A stretch of DNA of 64,000 bases from Marinobacter sp. BGYM27 (GCA_025153445.1 JANZNS010000004.1:310001-374000); one strand, 5' to 3'. Shown: positions 35,912 through 44,855, counted from the stretch's first letter. Numbers and translations: made by a program. Notes: generated from the sequence alone by a model not told the origin.

Positions 35912-38613
35912 CCTGTCACCAGTGCCGCACCCTCTTCCGTTTTACTGGTCGCGCTGTCGGCATCAATCGTGGTCGTTTCGATCAGCTTTTTGAGCTCCGG
36001 AATGCAGGACCCGCAATTGGTACCACACTTCAATGCATCTCCAAGTCCCGTTACCGAACCAGTGCCTGCCTGAATCGCGGCTTCAATCTGCTTCTGCCCC
36101 ACCTGAAAGCAGCTGCAGATAATCTGCCCGATATCCGGTAATTCAGCATCCCGGCCAGCCAAGATAGCGCGGCGCTCCGCCGAGGTAAGGCTCTCCTTAC
36201 CAAAGCAGCTGGCCAGCCAGGCGAGGTCCGGCAGGACGCCTTCCGGCGGCTCAACCAGCAGGACCGCCAGCACGCGTCCCTGATAAAAACGAGCAGCGCG
36301 GAAGCGACCTGTGGAAGGGTCCGACATCACGATTTGCGGCATGCCTCCGAGCCAGCGTGCGGCTGTTGTCGACCAATCAACAGCCTCTTCTCCCGCAATC
36401 CACCAACTCTCACATCCTTCCAGCGGCACCTTGGACCATTGAGCCGCCTGCCACATACGAGGATGAGTTTCACGACACAGCAACCGCGCCTCCCAGCGCG
36501 CCGGGAATCGTTCAAGGCGCGCCACCCCATGCTTGGATTCCGGCTGACCGGAGATCGGATCAACATCAGGCGCCATCAGGCTGGATGCCAGCCCGGTTGA
36601 GGAGAACTGCTGGTTCCAGTGGATCGGGATGAACACCTCGCCGGCCCGCTGAGCATCGGTCACCATCACCCGACCAACAAAATCCCCCAGCCGGCCTTTC
36701 AGGCGTCCGAGTTGACCCTGCTTCAGATCGGCTTTGGCCGCATCATCCGGATGCACATCGATAAATGGCTCGGCCCGGTGCTGCCAGAGCCGGGCAGTCC
36801 GGCCGGTGCGGGTCATGGTATGCCACTGGTCGCGGATTCGGCCGCTATTCACGACGAGTGGGTGCTGGCTGTCAGGTTGCTGGGCGGGAAGCGCCGGTTG
36901 AATCGGTACGAAATGCGCCCGTTTATCGGCGGTCGCGAAGCGGCCATCAGCAAATAACCGCTCTAGGCCGTTCGGATTTTCCTCAGTCACCGGCCACTGG
37001 CAGGGTGCAAGTGCTTCGTACTCATCGTCGGTCAACGCCGCGAGCGCTGACAGGTTGAACGGCCGACGTCCGTCATTTTCGAAAGCCGACAAGCGCGCGT
37101 GTTCCCGAAACACTGACGCCGGATTTTCAAAGCTGAAAGCAGATTCGTGCCCAAGAGCCCGACCGACAGCGCTTATAATCCACCAATCCGGCATGGCATC
37201 CCCGGTGTTGGGGAGAAACTGCCGCTGCCGCGAGATACGCCGTTCAGAATTGGTAACCGTGCCGTCCTTTTCTCCCCAGCCCGTTGCCGGCAGCAGAATA
37301 TCGGCGAAATGCGTGGTATCCGTTTTGGCGATACAGTCCGAGACAATAACCGTCGGGCACAGGGCGAGCGCCTCACGGACCCGGGCATTATCCGGCAGGC
37401 TCACCGCAGGATTGGTCGCCATAATCCAGAGGACCTTGATATCACCCCGATGTACCGCGTCAAACAAGTCGATGGCCTTGTAGCCGGGTCCTTTAGCCAG
37501 GCCTGGTGACTGCCAGAAACGGGCTACCCGATCGACGTCCTCCGGCGACTGGTAATCCATATGCGCCGCCAGGGTGTTGGCCAACCCTCCCACTTCGCGC
37601 CCACCCATGGCATTGGGCTGGCCTGTCATTGAGAAGGGCGAAGCGCCAGGTTTGCCGACACGGCCAGTCGCGAGGTGGCAGTTGATAATCGCATTGGCCT
37701 TGTCGGTACCTGCGGCGGACTGGTTTACGCCCTGGGAAAACACGGTGACCGTGCGGTCATTCTCAGCAAACCAGTCAAAGAAACGTGCTAGATCTTCAGC
37801 CGGTATATCGCATTGTCGGGCAACCGCCTCAATATCCGGCGCAGACGCCAGCGCAGGTGCCAATGCCTCCGCAAAGCCGCTGCAATGCTGTTCAACATAG
37901 TCATTATTGAACGCTTCAGAGCGGTACAGATGCGCCAGAAGGCCATTAAACAGATAGGTATCGCTGCCAGGTTTGAGGCGTAAGTGGATATCTGCCAATT
38001 CGCTGGTGGCGGTTTCCCGGGGATCAATCACCACCACGCGACGCCCCTCCCGCTCCGCCGCCTTGATACGCTGGTAGAGAATCGGATGATTCCAGGCCGT
38101 ATTACTCCCGACCAATACCACCAGATCCGCCAGTTCAAGATCGTCGTAGCAGGCCGGCACAACATCGGCGCCAAACGCACGCTTATGAGCAGCAACGGCT
38201 GACGACATGCACAACCGGGAATTGGTATCGACATGCGGTGTGCCGATAAAGCCCTTCGCCAGCTTGTTCGCGGCGTAGTAGTCCTCCGTCAGCAACTGGC
38301 CTGACAGGTAAAAGCCGACAGAACCCGGGCCATGCTCGTCGACAGCCTTGCAAATCGCGTGGGCAACCGCGTCAACTGCTTCGGGCCAACTGGTCTGGTG
38401 CCCCCGGACCCGCGGATGCAGCAGGCGATCATCGTCGCCGAGTGTTTCGTGCAAACTCGATCCCTTGACACACAGACGCCCCCGGTTCGCTGGATGATCC
38501 TTATCGCCGGTTACCGACGGCGTCGCACCCTGATCCTTCGGTATGACCACACCACAACCGACGCCACAGTACGGACAGGTGGTTTTGCAAGATGTGTCTG
38601 ACGTTTCGATCAC
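35905..38613 (-). CDS. nasA: Assimilatory nitrate reductase catalytic subunit NasA
   Basis: 902-residue cytoplasmic molybdoenzyme reducing nitrate to nitrite. The N-terminal [4Fe-4S] ligands are Cys13, Cys16 and Cys20 of CPYCGVGC plus the Cys of RLCVKG. The molybdopterin-binding domains follow (VVLVGSNTAWNHPI, INCHLATGRVGKPGASPFSM, KPGSDTYLFNGLLAHLY). At about 828-880 there is an extra BFD-like [2Fe-2S] domain (ICSCFQVG, CGTNCGSC) as in Klebsiella-type NasA. The GTG at 38613 is preceded by GGGGAG. Longer in-frame starts run into the leader hairpins and are not credible. Transcribed away from nasT-nasS behind a sigma-54-like promoter and an attenuator. Confidence 0.95.
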   Translation of the reverse strand: MIETSDTSCKTTCPYCGVGCGVVIPKDQGATPSVTGDKDHPANRGRLCVKGSSLHETLGDDDRLLHPRVRGHQTSWPEAVDAVAHAICKAVDEHGPGSVGFYLSGQLLTEDYYAANKLAKGFIGTPHVDTNSRLCMSSAVAAHKRAFGADVVPACYDDLELADLVVLVGSNTAWNHPILYQRIKAAEREGRRVVVIDPRETATSELADIHLRLKPGSDTYLFNGLLAHLYRSEAFNNDYVEQHCSGFAEALAPALASAPDIEAVARQCDIPAEDLARFFDWFAENDRTVTVFSQGVNQSAAGTDKANAIINCHLATGRVGKPGASPFSMTGQPNAMGGREVGGLANTLAAHMDYQSPEDVDRVARFWQSPGLAKGPGYKAIDLFDAVHRGDIKVLWIMATNPAVSLPDNARVREALALCPTVIVSDCIAKTDTTHFADILLPATGWGEKDGTVTNSERRISRQRQFLPNTGDAMPDWWIISAVGRALGHESAFSFENPASVFREHARLSAFENDGRRPFNLSALAALTDDEYEALAPCQWPVTEENPNGLERLFADGRFATADKRAHFVPIQPALPAQQPDSQHPLVVNSGRIRDQWHTMTRTGRTARLWQHRAEPFIDVHPDDAAKADLKQGQLGRLKGRLGDFVGRVMVTDAQRAGEVFIPIHWNQQFSSTGLASSLMAPDVDPISGQPESKHGVARLERFPARWEARLLCRETHPRMWQAAQWSKVPLEGCESWWIAGEEAVDWSTTAARWLGGMPQIVMSDPSTGRFRAARFYQGRVLAVLLVEPPEGVLPDLAWLASCFGKESLTSAERRAILAGRDAELPDIGQIICSCFQVGQKQIEAAIQAGTGSVTGLGDALKCGTNCGSCIPELKKLIETTTIDADSATSKTEEGAALVTGQ

Positions 38614-38627
38614 AAGTGCTCCCCAAT

Positions 38628-38717
38628 AAAAAACGCCCGATAGCCTGCAAAAACCGGTCACCGGCTTTGCAAACCATCGGGCGTCATTGCCTTGCGCGTG
38701 GCGACGCCTGTGGCGTC
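38628..38717 (-). promoter_or_regulatory. NasT-responsive attenuator leader of nasA (two hairpins plus terminator)
   Basis: Read on the minus strand: hairpin P1 at 38703-38717 (GACGC / GCGTC, loop CACAG); hairpin P2 at 38680-38691 (GGC-AATGAC-GCC); then a terminator at 38628-38684 with stem ACGCCCGAT / ATCGGGCGT around a nested hairpin and six T. The 3' arm of P2 is part of the terminator's left arm, so P2 and the terminator cannot form together. The P2 hexaloop has A at 1 and G at 4, the hallmark of ANTAR protein targets. The nasT product encoded nearby is the expected antiterminator. Confidence 0.82.
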
Positions 38718-38750
38718 CTGAGCGCATGGAACAGAATGGACATGTCGCTG

Positions 38751-38767
38751 CCGGGAGTTGAACCCGG
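38751..38767 (-). promoter_or_regulatory. T-arm-like hairpin in the nasA leader
   Basis: 5-bp stem CCGGG / CCCGG closing the seven-base loop TTCAACT, which is a canonical tRNA T-loop. It lies about 22 bases after the predicted transcript start of nasA. No acceptor, D or anticodon arm can be found around it, so it is not a tRNA gene. It may simply be an extra leader hairpin. Confidence 0.4.
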
Positions 38768-38799
38768 TTCCACCATTCCAAAGATATTTCAACGTTTGA

Positions 38800-38816
38800 A
38801 GCAATATGGGGGCCAT
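38800..38816 (-). promoter_or_regulatory. Sigma-54-like promoter of nasA
   Basis: On the minus strand ATGGCCCCCATATTGCT carries TGGC and TTGCT with the exact GG-to-GC spacing of 12. The transcript would start near 38789 and include the full attenuator leader. Agrees with NtrC-type nitrogen control. Confidence 0.65.
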
Positions 38817-39049
38817 CACGTTATAGCCCCGCACCAGGCAGTGCGCCGATACTCACCCCAGCCCGAATCAAACCAAAACAGTGCAGCCGCGCTTTTTTCG
38901 AACCACAGCAGGGCGATAATCAGGCCTCTCGCCTTCACCTCAAACCCGGGACATCCCTAAAAGCCTTCCGATTCAGTCCATTAGCCTCGCACCCGATACT
39001 CTGGTCAGGTTTTTGCTTAGATCCGGTTCAGGACATCGAGGACGTTTCC

Positions 39050-39676
39050 ATGGATTCATTTACACCACTCCGTATTCTGTTGATAGACAAAGATGCCGAC
39101 CGCGCTGCCGTGGTCCGCAAGGCGCTGGTCGCCGAGGGACATGAAGTCATCAGTGAGCGCCCGGATGCTACCGGCCTGACAGCTGCGGTCGCCCGTGACG
39201 AACCGGACATGGTCATCATCGACATGGACTTGCCTGATCGCGACACGCTGGAAAACATGAGCACACTGAATGCCCATGCGCCCCGGCCGATCGTCTTTTT
39301 CGCCCGGGAGCAGAGTGACCGCAACACCATTCAGGCAGCGGTGCGTGCCGGCGTGAGCGCCTACGTTGTAGACGGCCTTCAGCCACAACACGTGCGCAGT
39401 ATTATCGATACCGCTGTAGCCCGGTTTGAGGCCTTCCAGTCGCTGCGCAATGAACTGGAAGAAACCCGCACTGCGCTGGAAGAACGCAAACTGATTGATC
39501 GCGCCAAAGCCCTGATCATGAAGCGCGAGAATTGCAACGAAGACCAGGCCTACCGTGTGCTGCAGAAATCAGCCATGGATCACAGCCAGCGCATGGGCCA
39601 GATCGCCCAGCGGGTCATCGATATGTTGCAGACAAACGACCGTGAAAGCGCCGGCAAGTTGCGGCGCGCGTCCTGA
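39050..39676 (+). CDS. nasT: NasT: ANTAR-domain antitermination regulator of nitrate assimilation
   Basis: 208 residues. An N-terminal receiver-like domain (about 5-120, RILLIDKDADRAAVVRKALV, MVIIDMDLPDRDTLE) is followed by a coiled-coil linker and a C-terminal ANTAR RNA-binding domain (about 145-200, RAKALIMKRENCNEDQAYRV and AQRVIDML). NasT binds two-hairpin leaders and prevents termination; NasS holds it back until nitrate or nitrite is bound. Three matching leaders lie at nasA, the nitrate importer and the nirBD operon. ATG at 39050 is preceded by GAGGAC. Followed 39 bases later by nasS. Confidence 0.94.
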   Translation: MDSFTPLRILLIDKDADRAAVVRKALVAEGHEVISERPDATGLTAAVARDEPDMVIIDMDLPDRDTLENMSTLNAHAPRPIVFFAREQSDRNTIQAAVRAGVSAYVVDGLQPQHVRSIIDTAVARFEAFQSLRNELEETRTALEERKLIDRAKALIMKRENCNEDQAYRVLQKSAMDHSQRMGQIAQRVIDMLQTNDRESAGKLRRAS

Positions 39677-39715
39677 TAAAGCGATCAGGTAATGCACTGA
39701 CGAACCCGATATGCC

Positions 39716-40891
39716 ATGACTGCCAGCCCGATACCAATGCGTCGCCACAAGGGGTTTCACTTGAGACTCGGATTCGTCCCATTGCTGGACAGCGCACCAC
39801 TGATCATTGCCCATGAACTGGGGCTATTCTTTCAGGAAGGGCTGGAAGTAGAGCTCGTGCGCGAGGCCTCATGGGCCTCGCTACGGGACAAAATCACCTT
39901 CGGCTTACTGGACGGCGGCCACATGCTGGCCCCAATGCCGTTGGCCATGTCGCTCGCTAACGACCGACCTCGCTCGCCGATTGTCACCGGAATGGTTTTA
40001 AGCCGGAATGGCAACGGCATTACCGTATCATCTGCACTCTATCCCGAGCTGGAGGCATGTGGCGCCGATCCCGCCAATCCACTGGCCTCCGCCCAGGCAT
40101 TGATCGAAGTGGCCCAGAAACGGGGCACCCCGATCCAGCTGGCGTCTGTCGCGCCCTGGTCAAGCCACGACCTTCAACTGCGTGACTGGATTGCCAGCGC
40201 AGGCCCGGAAGCTCGGCACCACTTACGTATCGTGCCGGTATCGCCGGTACAAATGGTGGATGCATTCCGTGCCGGTGCGATTGAAGGCTGCTGCGTAGGG
40301 GAACCCTGGAACAGTCTGCTGGAGTGGCAGGACCTTGGTGTGTTGCTCCATGCCGGCCACCAGATCTGGCAGAACGCACCGGAAAAAGTGCTGGGCATGC
40401 GCCAGGACTGGGCGGAACAGCACCCTGAGATTCATGAGCGACTGATCCGGGTTTTGCTGCGCGCCTGCGAATGGCTGGACAACCCGGCCAACCACGACAC
40501 ACTTCGCGACATTCTTGCAGATGAGCGCTATCTGGGAAATCAGGTTCAGGCGCTGGATGGTCATCCATTTTCGCTGTTCCATCCACGACTGCATCAGCAC
40601 TTTTTCCGTGACAGTGCCAATTTCCCATGGCTGTCCCAGGCACACTGGCTAGCCTCTCGTCTGGCACGCTGGAATCAGCTCGGCAGTTTCAGTACCGAAG
40701 ATATCCGGGCAGTGGTCAAACCCGACCTGTTCCGCAAAGCTGCAAGCCGAATCGGTATTGATGCCCCGTTGATTGACGCCAAAACCGAAGGGCGTCATCG
40801 CCTGCCGCACGTTATCGAAGGTGGCGATGGCCCGGTCAGTATTGCTGGCGACAGTCTGCTTGGCGAGCAACTGCATCGCTGGCCGGGCTAA
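39716..40891 (+). CDS. nasS: NasS: cytoplasmic nitrate/nitrite sensor (NrtA-like)
   Basis: 391-residue protein of the NrtA/nitrate-binding family with no signal peptide, as expected for the NasS sensor that sequesters NasT. Family segments: LRLGFVPLLDSAPLIIAHEL near the N-terminus, LLDGGHMLAPMPLAMSL, GNGITVSSALYP, and GCCVGEPWNSLLEW. It lies directly after nasT in the same orientation, the classical nasST order. The start could also be the ATG at 39737 (MRRHKGFH). Confidence 0.9.
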   Translation: MTASPIPMRRHKGFHLRLGFVPLLDSAPLIIAHELGLFFQEGLEVELVREASWASLRDKITFGLLDGGHMLAPMPLAMSLANDRPRSPIVTGMVLSRNGNGITVSSALYPELEACGADPANPLASAQALIEVAQKRGTPIQLASVAPWSSHDLQLRDWIASAGPEARHHLRIVPVSPVQMVDAFRAGAIEGCCVGEPWNSLLEWQDLGVLLHAGHQIWQNAPEKVLGMRQDWAEQHPEIHERLIRVLLRACEWLDNPANHDTLRDILADERYLGNQVQALDGHPFSLFHPRLHQHFFRDSANFPWLSQAHWLASRLARWNQLGSFSTEDIRAVVKPDLFRKAASRIGIDAPLIDAKTEGRHRLPHVIEGGDGPVSIAGDSLLGEQLHRWPG

Positions 40892-41041
40892 ATACAGCCC
40901 ACTCCAACCTGATTACCCCCTCCTTACTGCATTGCCCGCCACTGGTGCGAAATTCGCCGGCGCGACCCAATTAGATTCGATCCTGAACAGAACGAAAATC
41001 TGTAAACTCAATAACCCATTGTTTTTACTGAATTTTATAAG

Positions 41042-41058
41042 TTGGCACGCGCAATGCA
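41042..41058 (+). promoter_or_regulatory. Sigma-54-like promoter of the nitrate importer operon
   Basis: TTGGCACGCGCAATGCA matches YTGGCACGN4TTGCW with one mismatch (ATGC for TTGC) and exact spacing. It lies 165 bases before the nrtA start and upstream of the attenuator leader. Confidence 0.75.
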
Positions 41059-41111
41059 AATACCCTATTAGCTTCAACGCTTATTGACACCTGTCAGCAA
41101 GCCACACATCA

Positions 41112-41174
41112 AGATCCAGACGATCTGCAGGCATTGGCGCCTATCCCCGACATCGGGGGTGGGCGTTTTTTTTT
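41112..41174 (+). promoter_or_regulatory. NasT-responsive attenuator leader of the nitrate importer operon
   Basis: P1 at 41112-41126 (AGATC / GATCT, loop CAGAC); P2 at 41130-41141 (GGC-ATTGGC-GCC, with A1 and G4 in the hexaloop); terminator at 41137-41174 with arms around CGCC-ATCCCCGA and TCGGGGGT-GGCG, then nine T. The GCC of P2 belongs also to the terminator stem. Same design as the nasA and nirB leaders. Confidence 0.85.
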
Positions 41175-41206
41175 GGCCTGACAAAATGACGATCAAGGAG
41201 AAACGC

Positions 41207-42574
41207 ATGGCGATCCGGACTTTCACCGCAGCAGCAACGGTGGCATTGAGCCTGACACAGGGCGCGGCCTTTGCCGCAGACAAAATCGGTCCGCCTGAGC
41301 AGAGCGACCTGAAGTTGGGCTTTATCAAACTGACCGACATGGCCCCTTTGGCCGTCGCCTGGGAGCAGGGTTTTTTCCTTGATGAGGGCCTGTTTGTTGA
41401 ACTTGAAGCCCAGGCCAACTGGAAGGTATTGCTCGATCGCGTGATCACCGGCGAACTGGACGGCGCCCACATGCTCGCAGGTCAGCCGTTAGGCGCCACC
41501 ATCGGCTACGGTACTCAAGCCAACATCATTACCGCATTCAGTATGGATCTGAACGGCAACGGCATTACGGTCTCCAACGATGTGTGGAGCCAGATGGTGC
41601 CACACATTCCCAAGAACGCCGACGGCAAACCCCGGCACCCGATCAGCGCCGAAGCTCTGAAACCGGTCGTCGAGGCCCAGCGTGATGCCGGGCAACTGTT
41701 CAAGATGGGCATGGTGTTTCCAGTCTCGACACACAACTATGAACTTCGCTACTGGCTGGCGGCCGGCGGTCTGAACCCGGGCTACTACGCGCCCCATAAA
41801 GGCGATTCCAGCGGCACCCTGAAAGCAGACGTTCAGCTTTCCGTTACCCCGCCACCGCAGATGCCATCCACTCTGGAAGCAGGCACTATCCAGGGTTATT
41901 GCGTCGGCGAGCCCTGGAACCAGCAGGCCGTATTCAAGGGGATCGGCGTGCCGGTCATTACCGACTACGAGATATGGCCGAACAACCCGGAAAAAGTATT
42001 TGGCGTGACCGAAGGTTGGGCCGAGAAAAATCCCAACACTCACCTGCACCTGCTAAGGGCACTGATCCGAGCGGCAGCATGGCTGGACGAAAACGACAAT
42101 GCCAACCGTGCTGCCGCAGTGAAAATGCTGTCACGCCCGAACTATGTTGGCGCCGATGAAGATGTCATCGCCAACTCCATGACCGGCACCTTTGAGTATG
42201 AAAAAGGCGATGTGCGCGAAGTGCCCGATTTCAACGTGTTCTTTCGCTACTTCGCGACTTATCCGTACCCGTCTGATGCCATCTGGTATCTCTCCCAGAT
42301 GCGTCGCTGGGGCCAGATTGCCGAGCCCAAATCCGATAGCTGGTACATGGACACCGCCAAAAAGGTCTATCGCGCCGATATATACGCTCAGGCTGCCCAG
42401 TCTCTGATTGACGACGGCACCTTGCCCGCTGACGCCTTTCCTGATCTGGGCGCGGAAAACTTCACCCGCCCTCACCAGGGAGAGCTGATCGATGGCGTCG
42501 CCTTCGACCCGAAAGCACCCAACGCCTATATCGACAGCTTCGACATTGGCCTGAAAGGTAACGAGACCCTCTGA
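41207..42574 (+). CDS. Nitrate ABC transporter substrate-binding protein (NrtA/NasF type)
   Basis: 455-residue periplasmic binding protein. The signal peptide ends QGAAFA before ADKIGPPEQ. Nitrate-family segments: [67 protein letters not shown], ending [13 protein letters not shown]. Captures nitrate (or nitrite) for the NrtBC-like pair that follows. ATG at 41207 has AAGGAG at good spacing. A small hairpin covers its stop codon. It is a paralogue of NasS upstream, which lacks the export signal. Confidence 0.92.
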   Translation: MAIRTFTAAATVALSLTQGAAFAADKIGPPEQSDLKLGFIKLTDMAPLAVAWEQGFFLDEGLFVELEAQANWKVLLDRVITGELDGAHMLAGQPLGATIGYGTQANIITAFSMDLNGNGITVSNDVWSQMVPHIPKNADGKPRHPISAEALKPVVEAQRDAGQLFKMGMVFPVSTHNYELRYWLAAGGLNPGYYAPHKGDSSGTLKADVQLSVTPPPQMPSTLEAGTIQGYCVGEPWNQQAVFKGIGVPVITDYEIWPNNPEKVFGVTEGWAEKNPNTHLHLLRALIRAAAWLDENDNANRAAAVKMLSRPNYVGADEDVIANSMTGTFEYEKGDVREVPDFNVFFRYFATYPYPSDAIWYLSQMRRWGQIAEPKSDSWYMDTAKKVYRADIYAQAAQSLIDDGTLPADAFPDLGAENFTRPHQGELIDGVAFDPKAPNAYIDSFDIGLKGNETL

Positions 42575-42583
42575 TTCAGAGGG
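42567..42583 (+). promoter_or_regulatory. Intercistronic hairpin after the binding-protein gene
   Basis: 7-bp stem CCCTCTG / CAGAGGG with a three-base loop. It includes the TGA stop of the binding-protein gene and lies 20 bases before the permease start. Such hairpins after binding-protein genes often protect the upstream mRNA and raise its level over the permease. Confidence 0.5.
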
Positions 42584-42602
42584 CTACGCCGGAGAACTGA
42601 CT

Positions 42603-43580
42603 ATGAGCACGCTGACCACACCTAATCCGCTGATGCAGCTATTACGCCGGCGCTATCCGGATATAACAGGTAAATCACTTCTTCAGTCGATCACGCTGCC
42701 AGCATTGGGCATCGCCGTCTTCCTGGTGCTGTGGCACCTGGTTGCGCCGCAAATCGATACCTCGCTCGGTCAGTTCCCGACACCGGCCAACGTCTGGGAA
42801 CAGGCCGGCCAACTGTGGGACGAACACGAGAGCGAACAAGCACGGGCAGCCAAGTTCATGGACATGCAGGAAGCCCGCAACGCCCGTATTCTGGCAGAGA
42901 ATCCTGAGGCGGAAACCCGCATGCGATCCTATCCGGGTGCGCCCACCTTTATTGACCAGATCGGCACCAGTCTGGTGACAGTGCTCGCAGGCTTTCTTTT
43001 GGCCACTGCCATTGCGGTGCCACTGGGCATCCTGATTGGCCTGAATCGTTACTTTGCAGCGGCGACCAATCCGATCATCCAGATTCTGAAGCCGGTTTCG
43101 CCGCTCGCCTGGCTGCCGCTGGTCACCATGGTGGTCTCGGCCACCTATGTCTCGGACGACCCCATGTTCGAGAAGGCCTTCATTACCTCGATGATTACCG
43201 TCACTCTCTGCAGCCTCTGGCCCACATTGATCAATACCGCAACCGGCGTGTCTCAGGTCAACCCCGATCTGGTTAATGTCTCCAAGGTGCTGCAACTGCC
43301 GTTCTGGACGCACGCCCGCAAGGTCGTCCTGCCCGGCGCGGTGCCGATGATTTTTACCGGCCTTCGGGTATCGCTGGGGATTGCCTGGATGGTGCTGATT
43401 GCAGCCGAAATGCTGGCCCAGAACCCCGGTCTCGGCAAATTTGTGTGGGATGAATTCCAGAACGGCAGCAGTGCCTCACTCAGCCGCATCATGGTGGCCG
43501 TGATCACCATCGGCCTGATCGGCTACCTGCTGGACCGTGTCATGCTGCTGATCCAGCGCAAAGTTGCCTGGGATGAGTAA
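42603..43580 (+). CDS. Nitrate ABC transporter permease (NrtB type)
   Basis: 325-residue inner-membrane permease. A hydrophobic helix near residues 26-48 precedes a periplasmic stretch of about 70 residues, then five more helices of the BPD-transport type (SLVTVLAGFLLATAIAVPLG, IMVAVITIGLIGYLLDR). The ATPase-contact loop is around FWTHARKVVLPGAVPMIFTG. Second gene of the importer operon. Confidence 0.92.
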   Translation: MSTLTTPNPLMQLLRRRYPDITGKSLLQSITLPALGIAVFLVLWHLVAPQIDTSLGQFPTPANVWEQAGQLWDEHESEQARAAKFMDMQEARNARILAENPEAETRMRSYPGAPTFIDQIGTSLVTVLAGFLLATAIAVPLGILIGLNRYFAAATNPIIQILKPVSPLAWLPLVTMVVSATYVSDDPMFEKAFITSMITVTLCSLWPTLINTATGVSQVNPDLVNVSKVLQLPFWTHARKVVLPGAVPMIFTGLRVSLGIAWMVLIAAEMLAQNPGLGKFVWDEFQNGSSASLSRIMVAVITIGLIGYLLDRVMLLIQRKVAWDE

Positions 43581-43662
43581 ACCAGCATCCCGGCAGACCG
43601 AATTCTGACTCAACACCCTATTTTATGACCAGTGTTCCATAGACGGAGCAAGGAGATGTCAC

Positions 43663-44598
43663 ATGAGCAAGCCGCATCTTGAACTGACCGGCGTCAGCAT
43701 GTCTTTTGATACACCGCAGGGCAGCTTTCAGGCACTGGATACGATCAACCTGAAAATCGCCAAGGGCGAGTTTGTTTCCCTGATCGGCCATTCCGGGTGC
43801 GGTAAATCTACCGTGCTGAACATTGTGGCGGGCCTGCTGCAAGCCAGCAAAGGTGGCTGCATCCTGGACGGCCAGGAAGTCAACTCACCCGGACCGGAAC
43901 GTGCCGTTGTATTCCAGCATCACGCCCTGATGCCCTGGCTAACGGTCTACGAAAACGTCGAACTGGCAGTGAAGCAGGTCTTCCGTAAAACCATGAGCAA
44001 ACAAGAAAGGCGCGACTGGATTCAACACAATCTTGAGCTGGTCAATATGGCTCACGCCGCCCATAAGCGCCCCGGGGAAATCTCCGGCGGTATGGCCCAG
44101 CGAGTGGGCATTGCCCGTGCACTGTCCATGCGCCCCCGGGTGTTATTGATGGATGAGCCCTTCGGCGCGCTTGATGCCTTGACCCGTGCCCATCTGCAGG
44201 ATGCGCTGATGAATATTCAGCAGGACCTCAACAGTACGGTGATCATGATTACCCACGATGTGGACGAGGCGGTGCTGCTTTCCGACCGCATCGTCATGAT
44301 GACCAACGGCCCGGCAGCAACCGTGGGCGAAGAGCTGCGAATTGATCTGCCCCGGCCACGCAACCGCGTCACGCTGGCAGACGATCCCGAATATGTCCAC
44401 TACCGCCAGGCCGTTTTGCGGTTCCTGTATGAAAAGCAGCGCTTCCCCGGCAAAAGCGAAAAAGCTGAAGCCGGTGACGAAGTGTCTACACCAGCCGAAC
44501 AGCCTGCAGTTGCAGAAATTATTCAGCGTGAGCCTGGCAGCATCGATTCATCCGCCCACACCGACAAGGAGAAAGCGGCCGTTATCGAACATTCCTGA
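43663..44598 (+). CDS. Nitrate ABC transporter ATP-binding protein (NrtD/NasD type)
   Basis: 311 residues. Walker A GHSGCGKST, signature EISGGMAQR, Walker B VLLMDEPFGALD and switch histidine in MITHDVDEAV are intact. The last 60 residues form an acidic tail (KSEKAEAGDEVSTPAEQPAV) that is not part of the ATPase fold and lacks the binding-protein-like domain fused in cyanobacterial NrtC. Last gene of the importer operon, followed by the nirBD leader. Confidence 0.92.
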   Translation: MSKPHLELTGVSMSFDTPQGSFQALDTINLKIAKGEFVSLIGHSGCGKSTVLNIVAGLLQASKGGCILDGQEVNSPGPERAVVFQHHALMPWLTVYENVELAVKQVFRKTMSKQERRDWIQHNLELVNMAHAAHKRPGEISGGMAQRVGIARALSMRPRVLLMDEPFGALDALTRAHLQDALMNIQQDLNSTVIMITHDVDEAVLLSDRIVMMTNGPAATVGEELRIDLPRPRNRVTLADDPEYVHYRQAVLRFLYEKQRFPGKSEKAEAGDEVSTPAEQPAVAEIIQREPGSIDSSAHTDKEKAAVIEHS

Positions 44599-44706
44599 AC
44601 CCTTTCAGTGCAAAACCGGGGGCCGGCGAACCACCGCAGGGCACAAACCTGATTAGCCTTATTTCAAAATCAGGCTTAACCAATTGATTTAAGGATAGTT
44701 TAAAGC

Positions 44707-44723
44707 CTGGCACAGTTATCGCT
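44707..44723 (+). promoter_or_regulatory. Sigma-54-like promoter of the nirBD operon
   Basis: CTGGCACAGTTATCGCT keeps TGGCAC and GCT with the exact 12-base GG-to-GC spacing; the -24 G and one -12 T are changed. It precedes the attenuator leader. Weaker than the importer promoter. Confidence 0.6.
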
Positions 44724-44745
44724 TTAGCCTATACAGGACGAACTC

Positions 44746-44836
44746 CCGGTCAAGGACTGACCGGACATTACACATCGTTGTTGGCACTGATGCCGGGCCA
44801 CCTATTTCCGCGAGGGGAAGGTGCTCCGGCTTTTTT
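44746..44836 (+). promoter_or_regulatory. NasT-responsive attenuator leader of the nirBD operon
   Basis: P1 at 44746-44764 (CCGGTCA / TGACCGG, loop AGGAC); P2 at 44783-44794 (GGC-ACTGAT-GCC); terminator at 44792-44836 with GCCGG / CCGGC and CACCT / AGGTG arms and six T. P2 and terminator share the GCC. The reductase start follows 20 bases after the T-tract. Confidence 0.85.
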
Positions 44837-44855
44837 GCTTCAAGAAAGGTGAAAA

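Noticed and set aside
38613-38781. N-terminal extension of nasA to 38781
   Set aside because: The extra residues are translated from the leader hairpins and terminator. The family N-terminus and a GGGGAG ribosome site support the GTG at 38613.
38730-38800. Possible tRNA or tmRNA 3' end on the minus strand
   Set aside because: The T-stem and loop are perfect, but no 5' acceptor strand, D-arm or anticodon arm with matching bases exists upstream, and the segment lies in the nasA leader behind a sigma-54-like promoter.
38830-38845. NtrC-like dyad GCAC-N6-GTGC upstream of nasA
   Set aside because: The spacer is 6 instead of the usual 7 and it lies only about 15 bases from the -24 element. It may be real but the match is not good enough to list as a site.
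44648-44674. CCTGATT / AATCAGG inverted repeat after the nitrate ATPase gene
   Set aside because: 7-bp stem with a 13-base loop, no T-tract, and competing pairings; not a convincing terminator or operator.
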